DNA of 64,000 bases from positions 496,001 through 560,000 of the forward strand of contig JBAIAA010000603.1 of the NCBI GenBank assembly GCA_037893245.1, in the 5' to 3' direction. How positions within the stretch are numbered: position 1 is the stretch's first letter; every line of letters starts with the position of its first letter. A program made the translations under genes and the position numbers. Positions 1 to 9,965 of the stretch are shown piece after piece. Below the pieces are notes generated by a model, which saw nothing but the letters and a program-made list of their open reading frames with translations, made no database searches and had not been told where the DNA came from. The stretch comes from Crossaster papposus. Taxonomy: Eukaryota; Echinodermata; Asteroidea; Velatida; Solasteridae.

Positions 1-2
1 AT

Positions 3-362
3 TCAAAATATTCTACCTTAAAAAATATACAACCCACTATTTCCACCCACTTAAACTCATGGGATCTCCCACGCTGGCAGGAAATAAAGATTCACAGACT
101 TCGGCTGGATACATGTAAAAACCTTAACAGTTTCTTTAAAAAAATAGGTAAACATCCTGATGGACTTTGCGAAACATGCAACACTTATGATAATGTCGAA
201 CATTTTCTCACAACATGTAAAAAATTTGAACATAATAGACAAATACTTAAAAAATCACTTAAATTTACTTCTGACCAAATGACACTTAAAAATTTGTTAA
301 ACTCAAAACACAGCATCCTTCATACATTAAATTTCATTAAAGAAACTAACAGTGATATTTAA
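3..362 (+). CDS. C-terminal end of a non-LTR retrotransposon ORF2 (partial)
   Basis: An open frame enters from the left edge and stops at TAA 360-362, giving about 119 residues without an internal stop. It has the arrangement seen at the extreme C-terminus of many LINE ORF2 proteins: an RLRLDTCKNLNSFFKKIG block followed by a CCHC-type knuckle, CETC then VEHFLTTC. In such proteins this follows the reverse transcriptase and, in some clades, an RNase H domain; neither lies in the window. The role of the knuckle is presumed to be RNA/DNA binding during target-primed reverse transcription. No ATG is needed because this is an internal part of a longer frame. The clade cannot be fixed from this piece; Jockey/I-like or an RNase H-bearing group are possible. 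Confidence 0.75.
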   Translation, partial: SKYSTLKNIQPTISTHLNSWDLPRWQEIKIHRLRLDTCKNLNSFFKKIGKHPDGLCETCNTYDNVEHFLTTCKKFEHNRQILKKSLKFTSDQMTLKNLLNSKHSILHTLNFIKETNSDI

Positions 363-737
363 CTTAATCCTTTTCACAAACAACACCAACCAACCATGTA
401 CATTTCCTTATAATATATGTTTCACATCCACACCCACAGTATACAAATCATTCCATATTGTCTTTCTATACAATGCATGTGCTCTTGTTTCATCCTACAC
501 ACATGCCTTGCTCGCACTGGTCTCATCGCTGCTTTCTTTGCATGTTTTGCCTCTACAATTCACATACAAATTTGTTTGATTCACATGTATCTTCTTTTCT
601 TTTTATTTTCAAATAGTCATTACCCTCAAGACGTCATTGGATAGCTAACTTCTTGTAGCAGGTTGTTTTTTGATCTTTTTTCCCTTCCCTTCCCACTCCA
701 ACTCTGAAGCTCAAGCAAAGTCTACACGTATGTAACA
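363..737 (+). other. Probable 3' UTR of the LINE at the left edge
   Basis: AT-rich sequence directly after the ORF2 stop, with no coding signal. It runs into the A-rich tract that follows. I read it as LINE 3' UTR by position only. Confidence 0.35.
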
Positions 738-1013
738 AAAATCAAAAAATCAAAAAAATCAAAAAAAAAAAAAAAAATCAAAAAAAAAAAAAAAAAAAAA
801 AAAAAATAGAAAAAAGAAAAGAGAAGAGAGAAAAAAGAAAAAAGAAAAAAGAAAAAAGAAAAAAGAAACAAAATAGAAACAAAATAGAAACAAAATAGAA
901 AGTAGAAAAAAAAGAAGAAAGTATAAGAAAAGAAAAGAGAAGAAGAAAGAAAAAGGAAGAGAAAAGTAAAAGAAAAGAAAAAAGAAGGAAAAGAAAAAGA
1001 AAAAAGTAGTTTA
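738..1013 (+). repeat. A-rich low-complexity tract (AAAAAG/GAAA family)
   Basis: About 275 bp of nearly pure purine on the + strand, with runs of A and units such as AAAAAG and AACAAAATAG. It is a simple repeat that could have grown from a LINE poly-A tail. Long open frames on the opposite strand here are only phenylalanine/serine-rich translations of the tract. Confidence 0.85.
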
Positions 1014-1202
1014 ACAAGCTCTCTACTGGACCGCAAGACTACAGCAACTGGCACAAAGGGCACACAGATTGCCAGAAGTGCCATTAACCACCACCAACCA
1101 ACCAACCAACTTTGGATGAAGGCCTTCACATGTGCAAAGAATAAACGAAATCCATAAAAAAAAATCTGCCACCACTTCTTTGATTTTTAGAGCAACTCAG
1201 TC
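1014..1202. other. Short unclassified segment with an AACC run
   Basis: Contains CCACC/AACC repeats near 1088-1111 and an A8 run near 1157. No gene seen. Confidence 0.5.
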
Positions 1203-1206
1203 TTAA

Positions 1207-1603
1207 AGGGATCGTATACGTTTGGTAATTACTCCAAAAATTAATGGCAGTAAAAACTTACTTGGTTACAGTTATAAAGCAGCTTTGGATAGTATAATGC
1301 ATTTTTAAAAACTACTACTTCGAAGTACTGCGGTTATGGAAAAAGATATCACTTGTTATCCCAAAAAAAATGAATCTGAGAAGCGTTACCGTGCAGAGCG
1401 ACGTTTCTCAGATTGTGTATTCCAATGCAGATTATTCTCAGCGTGGACATAACCGCTCCAGATTTTCTGCAATATCTCAAAATCGCTACCACCTTTTGAA
1501 ATGAAATTGTTACAGGTTAGTTTTTGGTACATGTATATATCTATAACTAAATAGAATTGAAACAAACAGTGGTTTCAATTACCAAACGTATACGACGATC
1601 CCT
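1207..1603. mobile_element. Short DNA transposon (MITE), TTAA target duplication, Kolobok-like
   Basis: The ends are inverted: AGGGATCGTATACGTTTGGT at the left and its near complement at the right. The right end has an extra CGT. TTAA flanks both ends, at 1203-1206 and 1604-1607. The 397-bp body has no coding frame. TTAA duplications are made by piggyBac and Kolobok transposases; an AGGG terminus rather than CCC favours Kolobok. The start of this element (AAAGG..., TTGGTAATTACTC) resembles abundant short elements that I associate with echinoderm genomes, which is one reason for the organism guess. Confidence 0.75.
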
Positions 1604-1607
1604 TTAA

Positions 1608-1901
1608 GTGCAGTCGTAAGCCTGAGAAAATCTGAAGGAGTACGTGCGCGCTATACAGTACAGCTATATGCAGGCCTGCACTCTTGCACCATGAAACAGT
1701 CGTTGATGGTCGCTCAAAAAGCTATTGTCGTGTCCCCCGTCTTCGCACAGTGTGCTCTTTATGTGAGACGGGTGCCGTTTATACGCCAGCAATCATTTGA
1801 AAACAGACAGAGGGGAACATTGTTTTAAAAAGCTGTTCGAAATTGCTCGGATTTGCAACCCCAAAAAACCGTGAGTACCAATGAAGCCAAAATAGTGGTA
1901 C
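1608..1901. other. Unclassified sequence
   Basis: No convincing gene or repeat structure seen. Confidence 0.5.
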
Positions 1902-1931
1902 AACTATAGAATGCAGGGCCACTCCATTCTA

Positions 1932-2125
1932 TATCCGCGCATCCATGGCTGCGTGGATGCGCGGTCACGTCACCGCGCATCCATGGCTGTGTGGATGCGC
2001 GGTCACCATGAAACCTCCCCGCATCCGGATGCGTGGATGCGCGGATGCGCAGTCGAGACTTTATGGCCGTTTTCGAAACCCCAGCTCAGCTCCCCGCATC
2101 CGGATGCGTGGATGCGCAGCCAAGA
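1932..2125. repeat. Left subterminal cluster of GGATGCG / CGCATCC motifs
   Basis: Repeated copies of GTGGATGCGCGG and CCGCATCCGGATGCG, several of them palindromic. The dominant orientation is GGATGCG, the reverse of the main array at 2925-4497. They are probably recognition sites of the mobilising transposase. Confidence 0.6.
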
Positions 2126-2453
2126 CTTTATGGCCGTTTTACAAACCCCAGCTTCGTCTACGTCTCGGTTTCATCCATGCGGTTTAGCAATAGGCTGAAG
2201 GCAGGGGTTTAGAAAACGGCCTATAAACCGGGTCATTCCATTCTCCGCCCAGCTAGACGGTAACTAAAAAAACTAAATACCACAAGAGGGCGCTGCTGCG
2301 CAAACCATTTTTAGTTAAATCATTAAACTCAATACGCGCTGAACGTATAAAAACCAACGCCGGTTGACAGCGATAATTCAAAATAAATGGATACAGTCCG
2401 TAGACACGACTTTCATTATTGTTTATATTAACAAAGAGAATTGTTTAAATAGA

Positions 2454-2834
2454 CACCTAAATAATCTCATCTAGATAAGGTCTTATAGAAAAAGGTATCA
2501 AAGTCGTGTATACGAAACACTAGGGACTGTATACAATTAATTAGGGACTGTATTCATTTTTATTGGTGAATTATGCACCTAAATAATCTCATCTAGATAG
2601 GATCTTATAGAAAAAGATATAAAAGTCGTGTATACGGAAAACTAGGGACTGTATACAATTAACTAGGGACTGTATCCATTTTTATGGGTGAATTATGCAC
2701 CTAAATAATCTCATCTAGATAGGATCTTATAGAAAAAGGTATAACAGTCGTGTATACGAAAAACTAGGGACTGTATACAATTAACTAGGGACTGTATCAA
2801 TTATTATGGGTTAATTATGCACCTAAATAAACTC
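2454..2834 (+). repeat. Tandem repeat, 122-bp unit, about 3 copies
   Basis: The word CACCTAAATAA starts at 2454, 2576, 2698 and 2820, exactly 122 bp apart. Each unit also carries TCTCATCTAGATA and two TAGGGACTGTAT words. Copies differ by scattered substitutions. Confidence 0.9.
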
Positions 2835-2924
2835 ATCTGGCGTCCCGACTTTGTTCGCGTAAGAAAGCGCATGTGTAAACAGACATACTACGTCCCACGT
2901 CTATTGACTTTTTGCCTATGCCGA

Positions 2925-4497
2925 CCGCGCATCCGCGCATCCACGCATCCCAGACAACCCGAAACCGTCACTTCTATATATATAATTCGCTTCATATACG
3001 GCCCTCTGTTGACTGTAATGAGCCTAACACGTGATGACGTCAAGCTTTTTTCGACCTCGCATCCGCGCATCCGCGCATCCACGCATCCCAGACAACCCAA
3101 AACCGTCACTTCTATATATATAATTCGCTTCATATACGGCCCTCTGTTGACTGTAATGAGCCTAACACGTGATGACGTCAAGCTTTTTTCGACCGCGCAT
3201 CCGCGCATCCGCGCATCCACGCATCCCAGACAACCCGAAACCGTCACTTCTATAATTCGCTTCATATACGGCCCTCTGTTGACTGCAATGAGCCTAACAC
3301 GTGATGACGTCAAGCTTTTTTCGACCGCGCATCCGCGCATCCGCGCATCCACGCATCCCAGACAACCCAAAACCGTCACTTCTATATATATAATTCGCTT
3401 CATATACGGCCCTCTGTTGACTGTAATGAGCCTAACACGTGATGACGTCAAGCTTTTTTCGACTTCGCATCCGCGCATCCGCGCATCCACGCATCCCAGA
3501 CAACCCAAAACCGTCACTTCTATATATATAATTCGCTTCATATACGGCCCTCTGTTGACTGTAATGAGCCTAACACGTGATGACGTCAAGCTTTTTTCGA
3601 CCTCGCATCCGCGCATCCGCGCATCCACGCATCCCAGACAACCCAAAACCGTCACTTCTATAATTCGCTTCATATACGGCCCTCTGTTGACTGTAATGAG
3701 CCTAACACGTGATGACATCAAGCTTTTTTCGACTTCGCATCCGCGCATCCGCGCATCCACGCATCCCAGACAACCCAAAACCGTCACTTCTATATATATA
3801 ATTCGCTTCATATACGGCCCTCTGTTGACTGTAATGAGCCTAACACGTGATGACGTCAAGCTTTTTTCGACCGCGCATCCGCGCATCCGCGCATCCACGC
3901 ATCCCAGACAACCCGAAACCGTCACTTCTATAATTCGCTTCATATACGGCCCTCTGTTGACTGCAATGAGCCTAACACGTGATGACGTCAAGCTTTTTTC
4001 GACCGCGCATCCGCGCATCCGCGCATCCACGCATCCCAGACAACCCAAAACCGTCACTTCTATATATATAATTCGCTTCATATACGGCCCTCTGTTGACT
4101 GTAATGAGCCTAACACGTGATGACGTCAAGCTTTTTTCGACCTCGCATCCGCGCATCCGCGCATCCACGCATCCCAGACAACCCAAAACCGTCACTTCTA
4201 TAATTCGCTTCATATACGGCCCTCTGTTGACTGTAATGAGCCTAACACGTGATGACGTCAAGCTTTTTTCGACCTCGCATCCGCGCATCCGCGCATCCAC
4301 GCATCCCAGACAACCCTAAACCGTCACTTCTATATATATAATTCGCTTCATATACGGCCCTCTGTTGACTGTAATGAGCCTAACACGTGATGACGTCAAG
4401 CTTTTTTCGACCTCGCATCCGCGCATCCGCGCATCCACGCATCCCAGACAACCCGAAACCGTCACTTCTATATATATAATTCGCTTCATATACGGCC
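2925..4497 (+). repeat. Satellite-like array, 138/132-bp units, 12 copies
   Basis: TTCATATACGG recurs at 2991, 3129, 3261, 3399, 3537, 3669, 3807, 3939, 4077, 4209, 4347 and 4485, giving spacings of 138 or 132 bp. The 6-bp difference is a TATATA insertion. The order of long (L) and short (S) units is L L S L L S L S L S L L. Every full unit carries three CGCATCC motifs and the block CACGTGATGACGTCA. The unit at 3669 has one CRE base changed (ATGACATCA). Because both unit lengths are divisible by three, the array reads open in one frame on each strand over more than 1.4 kb. This should not be read as a gene. Confidence 0.92.
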
Positions 4498-5086
4498 CTC
4501 TGTTGACTGCATCCAGGCATAACCTTATACTTGTAAAATACGATTCGCTTCATATGTCCACCGCAATCACTGGTGAAGTTTTTTTGTACTTAGACATTTT
4601 ATCGAACTTCAACGCACATCCGCCCAAAACTGTATGATATCTGTAACGGCATCTCTGAATTTAAAGTTACTTCAGGTCGACCCACAGCGCATCCAACCGA
4701 AAAAAAAGGTATATATAATTCGCTTCATATACGGTCCTCTGTTGACTGTAATGAGCCTAACACGTGATGACGTCAAGCTTTTTTCGACCTCGCATCCGCG
4801 CATCCGCGCATCCACGCATCCCAGACAACCCGAAACCGTCACTTCTATATATATAATTCGCTTCATATACGGCCCTCTGTTGACTGCATCCAGGCATAAC
4901 CTTATACTTGTAAAATACGATTCGCTTCATATGTCCACCGCAATCACTGGTGAAGTTTTTTTGTACTTAGACATTTTATCGAACTTCAACGCACATCCGC
5001 CCAAAACTGTATGATATCTGTAACGGCATCTCTGAATTTAAAGTTACTTCAGGTCGACCCACAGCGCATCCAACCGAAAAAAAAAG
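4331..5086 (+). repeat. 377-bp tandem duplication at the right end of the 3.2-kb element
   Basis: The segment containing ATCCAGGCATAACC, GAAGTTTTTTTGTACTTAG and CAGGTCGACCCACAGCGCA appears twice, offset by 377 bp; for example CGCCCAAAAC lies at 4621 and at 4998. The two copies are almost identical, so the duplication is recent. Confidence 0.88.
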
Positions 5087-5174
5087 GTGTTCGCGGGTGG
5101 CCCTGCATTCTATAGTTACTCCAAAATAGTTTGTCTTTATTATGTATAGAAGCCAGTATACGCTTTCCAAGATA

Positions 5175-5690
5175 TTTTGTAAGGATTCGAAAATACATTG
5201 ATCATGATACTTGTCACCATGTGGTTCGCTGTCTTGTCACTTCTCGTCTCGACTATTGTAACTCCCTGTTAATCTGGAATCACCAAAGCACATCTTAAAC
5301 GCCTCACCAGTATCCAATACAGAGCTGCCAAACTTGTTCTCACTGTTAACTGTTGGAGAGCTCATGGATCCCCCCTACTTGCTAAACTACACTGGCTACC
5401 CATGGAGAAACGCATCCAGTTCAAAACTCTTCTATATGTTTTTAAATGTTTGAAGGACATTGCCCCACTTTATCTCTCTCTGATATGTTTCATCTTCACC
5501 AAAGCAATCGTCAAGGACTCCGTTCTTCTTCCGATAGAACTCGGCTTAACACTCGCAACTCAAGTTTATCTTATGGCAAACACGCCTTCTCACACTCTGC
5601 TGCTGAACTTTGAGTCTCCCAATTAGTGTCCGTGACTCTACTTGTGTTACATTTAAGAGTAAACTTAAAACTTATCTTTTTCCTAAATAG
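5175..5690 (+). pseudogene. CR1/L2-like LINE reverse transcriptase, C-terminal fragment
   Basis: Translation shows the order typical of CR1-like ORF2 ends: HHVVRCLVTSRLDYCNSLL, then HWLPMEKRIQFKTLLYVFKC, then APLYLSL, and finally FKSKLKTYLFPK before TAG at 5690. The fragment lacks endonuclease and RT core, so it is a 5'-truncated copy, the usual product of incomplete target-primed reverse transcription. It has frameshifts between the HWLP block and the end. The LINE 3' UTR continues to 5722, is interrupted by a fold-back element, and resumes at 6488-6568 with an (ATT)n tail. Confidence 0.82.
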
Positions 5691-5722
5691 TAGATTTCAG
5701 TTTTGTTCTAGTTTGTTTTAAT

Positions 5723-6479
5723 GGGTGCCGGTCAACTCGGTCCGTGACCAACTCGGTCCGAGTCAACTCGGTCCATCACCGACTCGGTCCGTCACCGACT
5801 CGGTCCGTGACCAACTCGGTCCGTGACCAACTCGGTCCGTGACCAGCTCGGTCCGTAACCAGCTCGGTCCCTATGGGAAATTGTACACAAAACAATTTTC
5901 TTGTAACGATCCCATCCCGATTGGATTTTATAGCAGTGGCGTAAATGTTCTGATGAAAGATGATCTAGCCATCGCAACGCCGGCCATTTTTTTCACAAAG
6001 TCCGCACCGTACCGCGCCGCACTGCGCGCACCCAGCTGCATGCCATATGCCGGGTCGGTCGTTCGATCGGGGGGTGACCCAGCGCGGCAGCGCAGCGCAG
6101 CCTACATGTACCTAGCCTCGGCACACGTACACTGGGTCGTGCGTGAAACTTTTATTTCAAAGTTCAGTCTTATTTTTATTTAAGCTCCACAAGCTCTCCC
6201 AGGCCCGAGCCGTCCACATGCTGCCTAGAAATTGAGGCAACAGAAACTTAGTGCGATACCTAAACAAAAACACGCGCTCGAAATCGCCAGTTACAAGGAA
6301 ATGCAATCTTTTTGTGTACAATCTCCCATAGGGACCGAGCTGGTCACGGACCGAGTTGGTCACGGACCGAGTTGGTCACGGACCGAGTTGGTCACGGACC
6401 GAGTCGGTGACGGACCGAGTCGGTGACGGACCGAGTTGACTCGGACCGAGTTGGTCACGGACCGAGTTGACCTGAAACC
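5723..6479. mobile_element. Fold-back element with minisatellite inverted arms, 8-bp target duplication
   Basis: The arms (about 5723-5905 and 6305-6479) are inverted copies of each other, built of repeated 16-18-bp units of the form ACTCGGTCCGTGACCA. The terminus is roughly GGGTGCCGGTCAAC at the left and GGTTTCAGGTCAAC at the right. GTTTTAAT flanks both sides, at 5715-5722 and 6480-6487, and is read as an 8-bp target duplication of the hAT type. The 400-bp centre is not coding. The element sits within the 3' UTR of a CR1-like LINE, so it is younger than that LINE. Confidence 0.82.
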
Positions 6480-6487
6480 GTTTTAAT

Positions 6488-6568
6488 TTATCCTTTCTTT
6501 TGTTATGCGCTTTGATCATGTTTTGGAAAAGCGCAGTATAAATGCCTGTTATTATTATTATTATTATT
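6488..6568 (+). mobile_element. 3' tail of the interrupted CR1-like LINE, ending in (ATT)n
   Basis: Sequence of the form GCGCAGTATAAATGCCTG followed by ATTATTATT is the usual end of L2/CR1-like LINEs. It is the continuation of the LINE broken at 5722. Confidence 0.7.
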
Positions 6569-6665
6569 TGGCCTGTTTTGGGCCACTTTTGTATTGGCAC
6601 TAGGCGCCACGGAAGTCGTTGGGCATGTTGGGGCGGAACTTAGAATAAGTGTTGAGCGCATTTTT

Positions 6666-7064
6666 CGACGGCGCGCACTTTAAAAAAAATGCGCGTTGTG
6701 CAATTTTTAAACACGCAAACTTAGTTTGAGCGCACACATTTTAAATTTGCGCATAAGAGTTGACGCGCATTTTTTGAAAATCGCGCGATCTTTATTATTC
6801 AAACAGAATTCTGACCACCACCATGAATTACTTGCCGTAGAATTATATTTTATCTCTGAAGGTAAAAAGGGTAAGGCCAAAGTAGAGTTCTGCTGTTTGT
6901 TAATTTCTGTCTAAAGTGATATTTTTGTTCAAAACTTGAGTAAACCAGCGTTGCACACGAACTGTAAGTTTGAAATTCTTTGTGACAAAGCGTGCGCTCA
7001 AGGGATGCTGGGATACAATTAAAGATTTGGCAAATGTATGGAAAACCAGGAGTGCTGGTACTGG
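6666..7064. other. Non-coding stretch with GC/AT subterminal words
   Basis: Repeated GCGCGCA, TTTAAA and AAATTTGCGC words. No gene seen; an open frame from 6726 has no recognisable features. Confidence 0.5.
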
Positions 7065-7066
7065 TA

Positions 7067-8024
7067 CAGTTGTTTTCCTAGTTCCGGATTTTTCCTAGTT
7101 CCGGATCGCTTCAAACAAAAACCTACCTCTTAATGGCTTGGTCTCCAATACTATTTTTTTAGATGAAGTGCATTTTGAAAAGAAACATACAAGCTTCTTG
7201 ATACATGAATATATTTTCAATTTAATATCCAGAAAAGGAATTTTGGCTAGATTTTCGACTCGTACTTTGACATGTTTGGACGGTTTGTAGAAATCACGGG
7301 AGCCGCAAAACCACGAACAAATATTTTGCGACATGTCACTCAAAACGTTTGATTTCATTTATTCCTTGTTGTAGTCTACAGTTGTATAAAACTCATGCAT
7401 CGATTATTTGTTGAGTAAAAATAAGTCTAAAAGTCTCCAGTATTAAAATATCTGCCAAAAACTGAACGTAAATCTTTTCCTAGTTCCGGATCGCGCGTAA
7501 AATACATGCATCAACTACACGCGCGCAAGCGTTTTCATATGACGTGTTCTGCGATGTGATCGGTCAACGTTTATCGGCTCGTTGCGCCGCGCCACACACG
7601 TACTGGTCGCGCACGCTACACGGACAAAACATTTCAAAAAATTTGCTTGCAAGTCTTCTTTTTGAACTTTATTGGAAGTGGAAGTATTTGAAATGTATTT
7701 TAAACTGTACTTATATAAACTAATGAATACTTTATCAGAAATATAGGCTTCATTCGGGTTGGTTCTAGCGTGATTATTTTTCATGTACGAAGCAGTTTTT
7801 TACCCGATCCGGAATTGGTTAAACCGATCCGCAACTAGGAAAAGTGATGTCGGTATATTTGACGTCGTATTTTCAAATTAAGAAGAGCATAAATATCGAA
7901 ACAAAAACTGTAGTTTCTCCAATAATTAAGGTAAACTACTACCTATTTCATTTGAATTTTGAGGATTAGACTAGCCGAAAACAGCCTAAATATTGTTTGC
8001 GATCCGGAACTAGGAAAACGTCTG
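7067..8024. mobile_element. TA-flanked non-autonomous element, Tc1/mariner-like ends, copy 1
   Basis: The ends are CAGTTGTTTTCCTAGTTCCGG at the left and its inverse (CGGAACTAGGAAAACGTCTG) at the right. TA lies on both sides, at 7065-7066 and 8025-8026. CAGT at the terminus and a TA duplication fit Tc1/mariner. The GATCCGGAACTAGGAAAA word recurs inside at about 7480-7500 and about 7805-7840, so the terminal repeat is also used subterminally. No transposase is present. A second copy in the opposite orientation lies at 50292-51053. Confidence 0.85.
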
Positions 8025-8224
8025 TAGTACATGTAGTGAAAACAAGAACAAATTCAAAAAAACTGTGTAAAAATTCTAGAATTTGTTTTAAACAGTGTTT
8101 AATCTATTATTAGGAACAATTAAATAAATAACAGAATACATTTACCTTTTGAAAGATTTTTCAAACATTTTGCTTTGCATCACAATTTGTTAACAACAAA
8201 TTGCTAGTGTTTGTAACTTTTGGC

Positions 8225-9965
8225 CAGCCATACCCGTACCGGGCGGTTTGTTAAAAATGAAAAGGCTATTGCCTGTTGAGCTGGGGGCGCTATAGTCCAG
8301 GCAAAATACATAATTTTGTTTTGTTGACCTGAAAAAATTGCAACAAATTGTTTTTCATCACAGTGCACTTCTATAAGGTCCCTAGAATTACATACTAAAA
8401 GTCTACAAAAATCCAAGTGGTGGAAATTATGTCTAATTTGCATAAATCGTTAATCCCTGCCGTGTAATATGTTTATTCCCATATTTGGGTATATATTTTA
8501 TTTTTATTTTTTTTAAAGTTTATTTTGGCGATTATACTAAAACATCCTTACTTCAATAACATTTTCTAAAGCATGTAAGTGACTAAATAATTATGAAAAT
8601 ATAGTAATGGTCCAAAATGAATACAATTATACCCTATCATTTGCACGCATTTACAGTGTCTCCAGATATCATCAAGTAGTAAGTATTGAAGTGCTTCAAA
8701 TTCACCAAGTTGCTTACTGGCACAGTTATCCCATTAAAACCTTATGGAAAATCATATGAACAATGATAACATTGTGATATTTAGCCCAGCAAACAAATTG
8801 GGCTAACAAGTAGGTGAAGGGTTGCCTAAGGTGAGAGACTTGAACAAGTTCAAGGAAACCCCCCAAATTTAAAATGTTGTTGCTTACAATAATCATATCT
8901 ACGTTAAAATGTATTTTGGGGATTTCCTTGAACTTGTTCAAGTCTTCCATGTTAGGCAACCCTTTAACTACTTTTTAGCCCAATTTATAGACACACCATT
9001 TTTCACAAGTTTTTGTTTTCTGGGCTAAATATCACAATGTTATTATTGTTCATATGATTTTTCATAAGGTTTTAATATGATAACTGTGCCAGTAAGCAAC
9101 TCGGTGAATTTGAAGCTCACCAATACTGACTACTTGATGATATCTGGAGACAGTGTAATGTGCACACATTTATAGGGTCACGAAGTTGTCATTTTGGATA
9201 ATCACTGTGTTCTCATAATTATTCAGTCACTTCTATGCTTTAGCAAATGTTATTGAAGTAAGGATATTTAAGTAGAATCACCAAAATAAACTTTTCAAAA
9301 AATTTAAATAAAATATATACCCAAATATGGGAATAATAAATAATAATAACTGGATTTGTATAGCGCCAAATTACCAAAGGATACAAGGCGCTAGAAAAGA
9401 AGAAAGAGGAATAGAAGACAAAAAACAACAAAGAAAAAAAGGACATGCAGCTACGTTTGGGGGAAAAGGTAGGTTTTGAGAGCTTTTTTGAAGGAAAAGA
9501 CACTGCCTGAGTTTCTGATGGAGATAGGCAGGTTGTTCCATAGCCGGGGGGCGGCAACAGAGAAGGCCCTGTCACCAGCCAATTTATGTGACTTAGGGAT
9601 AACAAGAGACTCACAAGCAGAAGAACGAAGGGAGTAAGGACTCTTATGGATTTTGAGAAGAGAGGAGAGATAATCTGGTGCAGAGTGATTAAGTGACTTG
9701 TAAGTGTGAACCAGTGTGCGAAACTGAATGCGTTCGGCGACTGGGAGCCAGTTGAATAAACATATTACACAGCAGGGATTAACAATTTATGCAAATTAGA
9801 CATATTTCCACCACTTGGATTTTTGTAGATTTTTATTATGTAATTCTAGGAACCCTATAGAAGTGCACTGTGGTGAAAAACAATTTGTTGCAATTTGTTT
9901 GAGGTCAAAACTTATTTTTCCTGGACTACTATAAAAGATGGCAAGGTACGGGTACTGGGTGCACA
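8225..9965. mobile_element. Large imperfect palindrome (fold-back element) broken by a LINE
   Basis: The left arm (about 8225-8865) and right arm (about 8895-9335 plus 9759-9965) are complementary over their length. Matching pairs include GAACAAGTTCAAGGAAA at 8843 with its complement near 8921, and GTGCACTTCTATA at 8365 with its complement near 9860. The arms diverge by several percent. The right arm is split by a 418-bp LINE insertion. No coding capacity is evident. Terminus and target duplication are not resolved. Confidence 0.78.
9336..9753 (-). pseudogene. CR1/L2-like LINE fragment inserted in the palindrome
   Basis: Minus-strand translation gives NWLPVAERIQFRTLVHTYKS, then APDYLSSLL, then AGDRAFSVAAPRLWNNLP, then FKKALKTYLFPQT and a stop. 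This is the conserved end of CR1-like ORF2. The 3' tail (GGCGCTATACAAATCCAG then ATT units) is also typical. GAATA at 9331-9335 and 9754-9758 is the target duplication; the intact target is visible in the other arm of the palindrome (GGGAATAAACATATTAC). The copy is 5'-truncated and inactive, but its frame is still open, so the insertion is fairly young. Confidence 0.88.

Larger units (their letters stand above)
1902..5117. mobile_element. 3.2-kb non-autonomous DNA element carrying internal tandem arrays
   Basis: Inverted ends of 21 bp (starting AACTATAGAATGCAGGGCC) lie at 1902-1922 and 5097-5117. Inside are, in order: a left subterminal zone with GGATGCG motifs in one orientation, a 122-bp tandem repeat, a 138/132-bp array with CGCATCC motifs in the opposite orientation, and a 377-bp tandem duplication at the right end. 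Opposed subterminal motifs are a usual sign of transposase-binding zones. No transposase is encoded. Related right ends occur at 16490-16643 and around 11539-11609, which supports a dispersed family. The target duplication is not resolved. Superfamily unknown. Confidence 0.65.

Noticed and set aside
722..1129. 135-codon phenylalanine-rich open frame on the minus strand
   Set aside because: It is the complement of an A-rich simple repeat.
2817..4319. 500-codon open frame with repeated HPRIRASTHPRQP units, and a 470-codon frame on the other strand (2888-4300)
   Set aside because: It is the translation of a 138/132-bp satellite whose unit length is divisible by three; both strands are equally open, and no start context or transcript signal favours one.
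2454..5086. CRISPR array
   Set aside because: Repeats are contiguous tandem units without unique spacers, and the DNA is eukaryotic.
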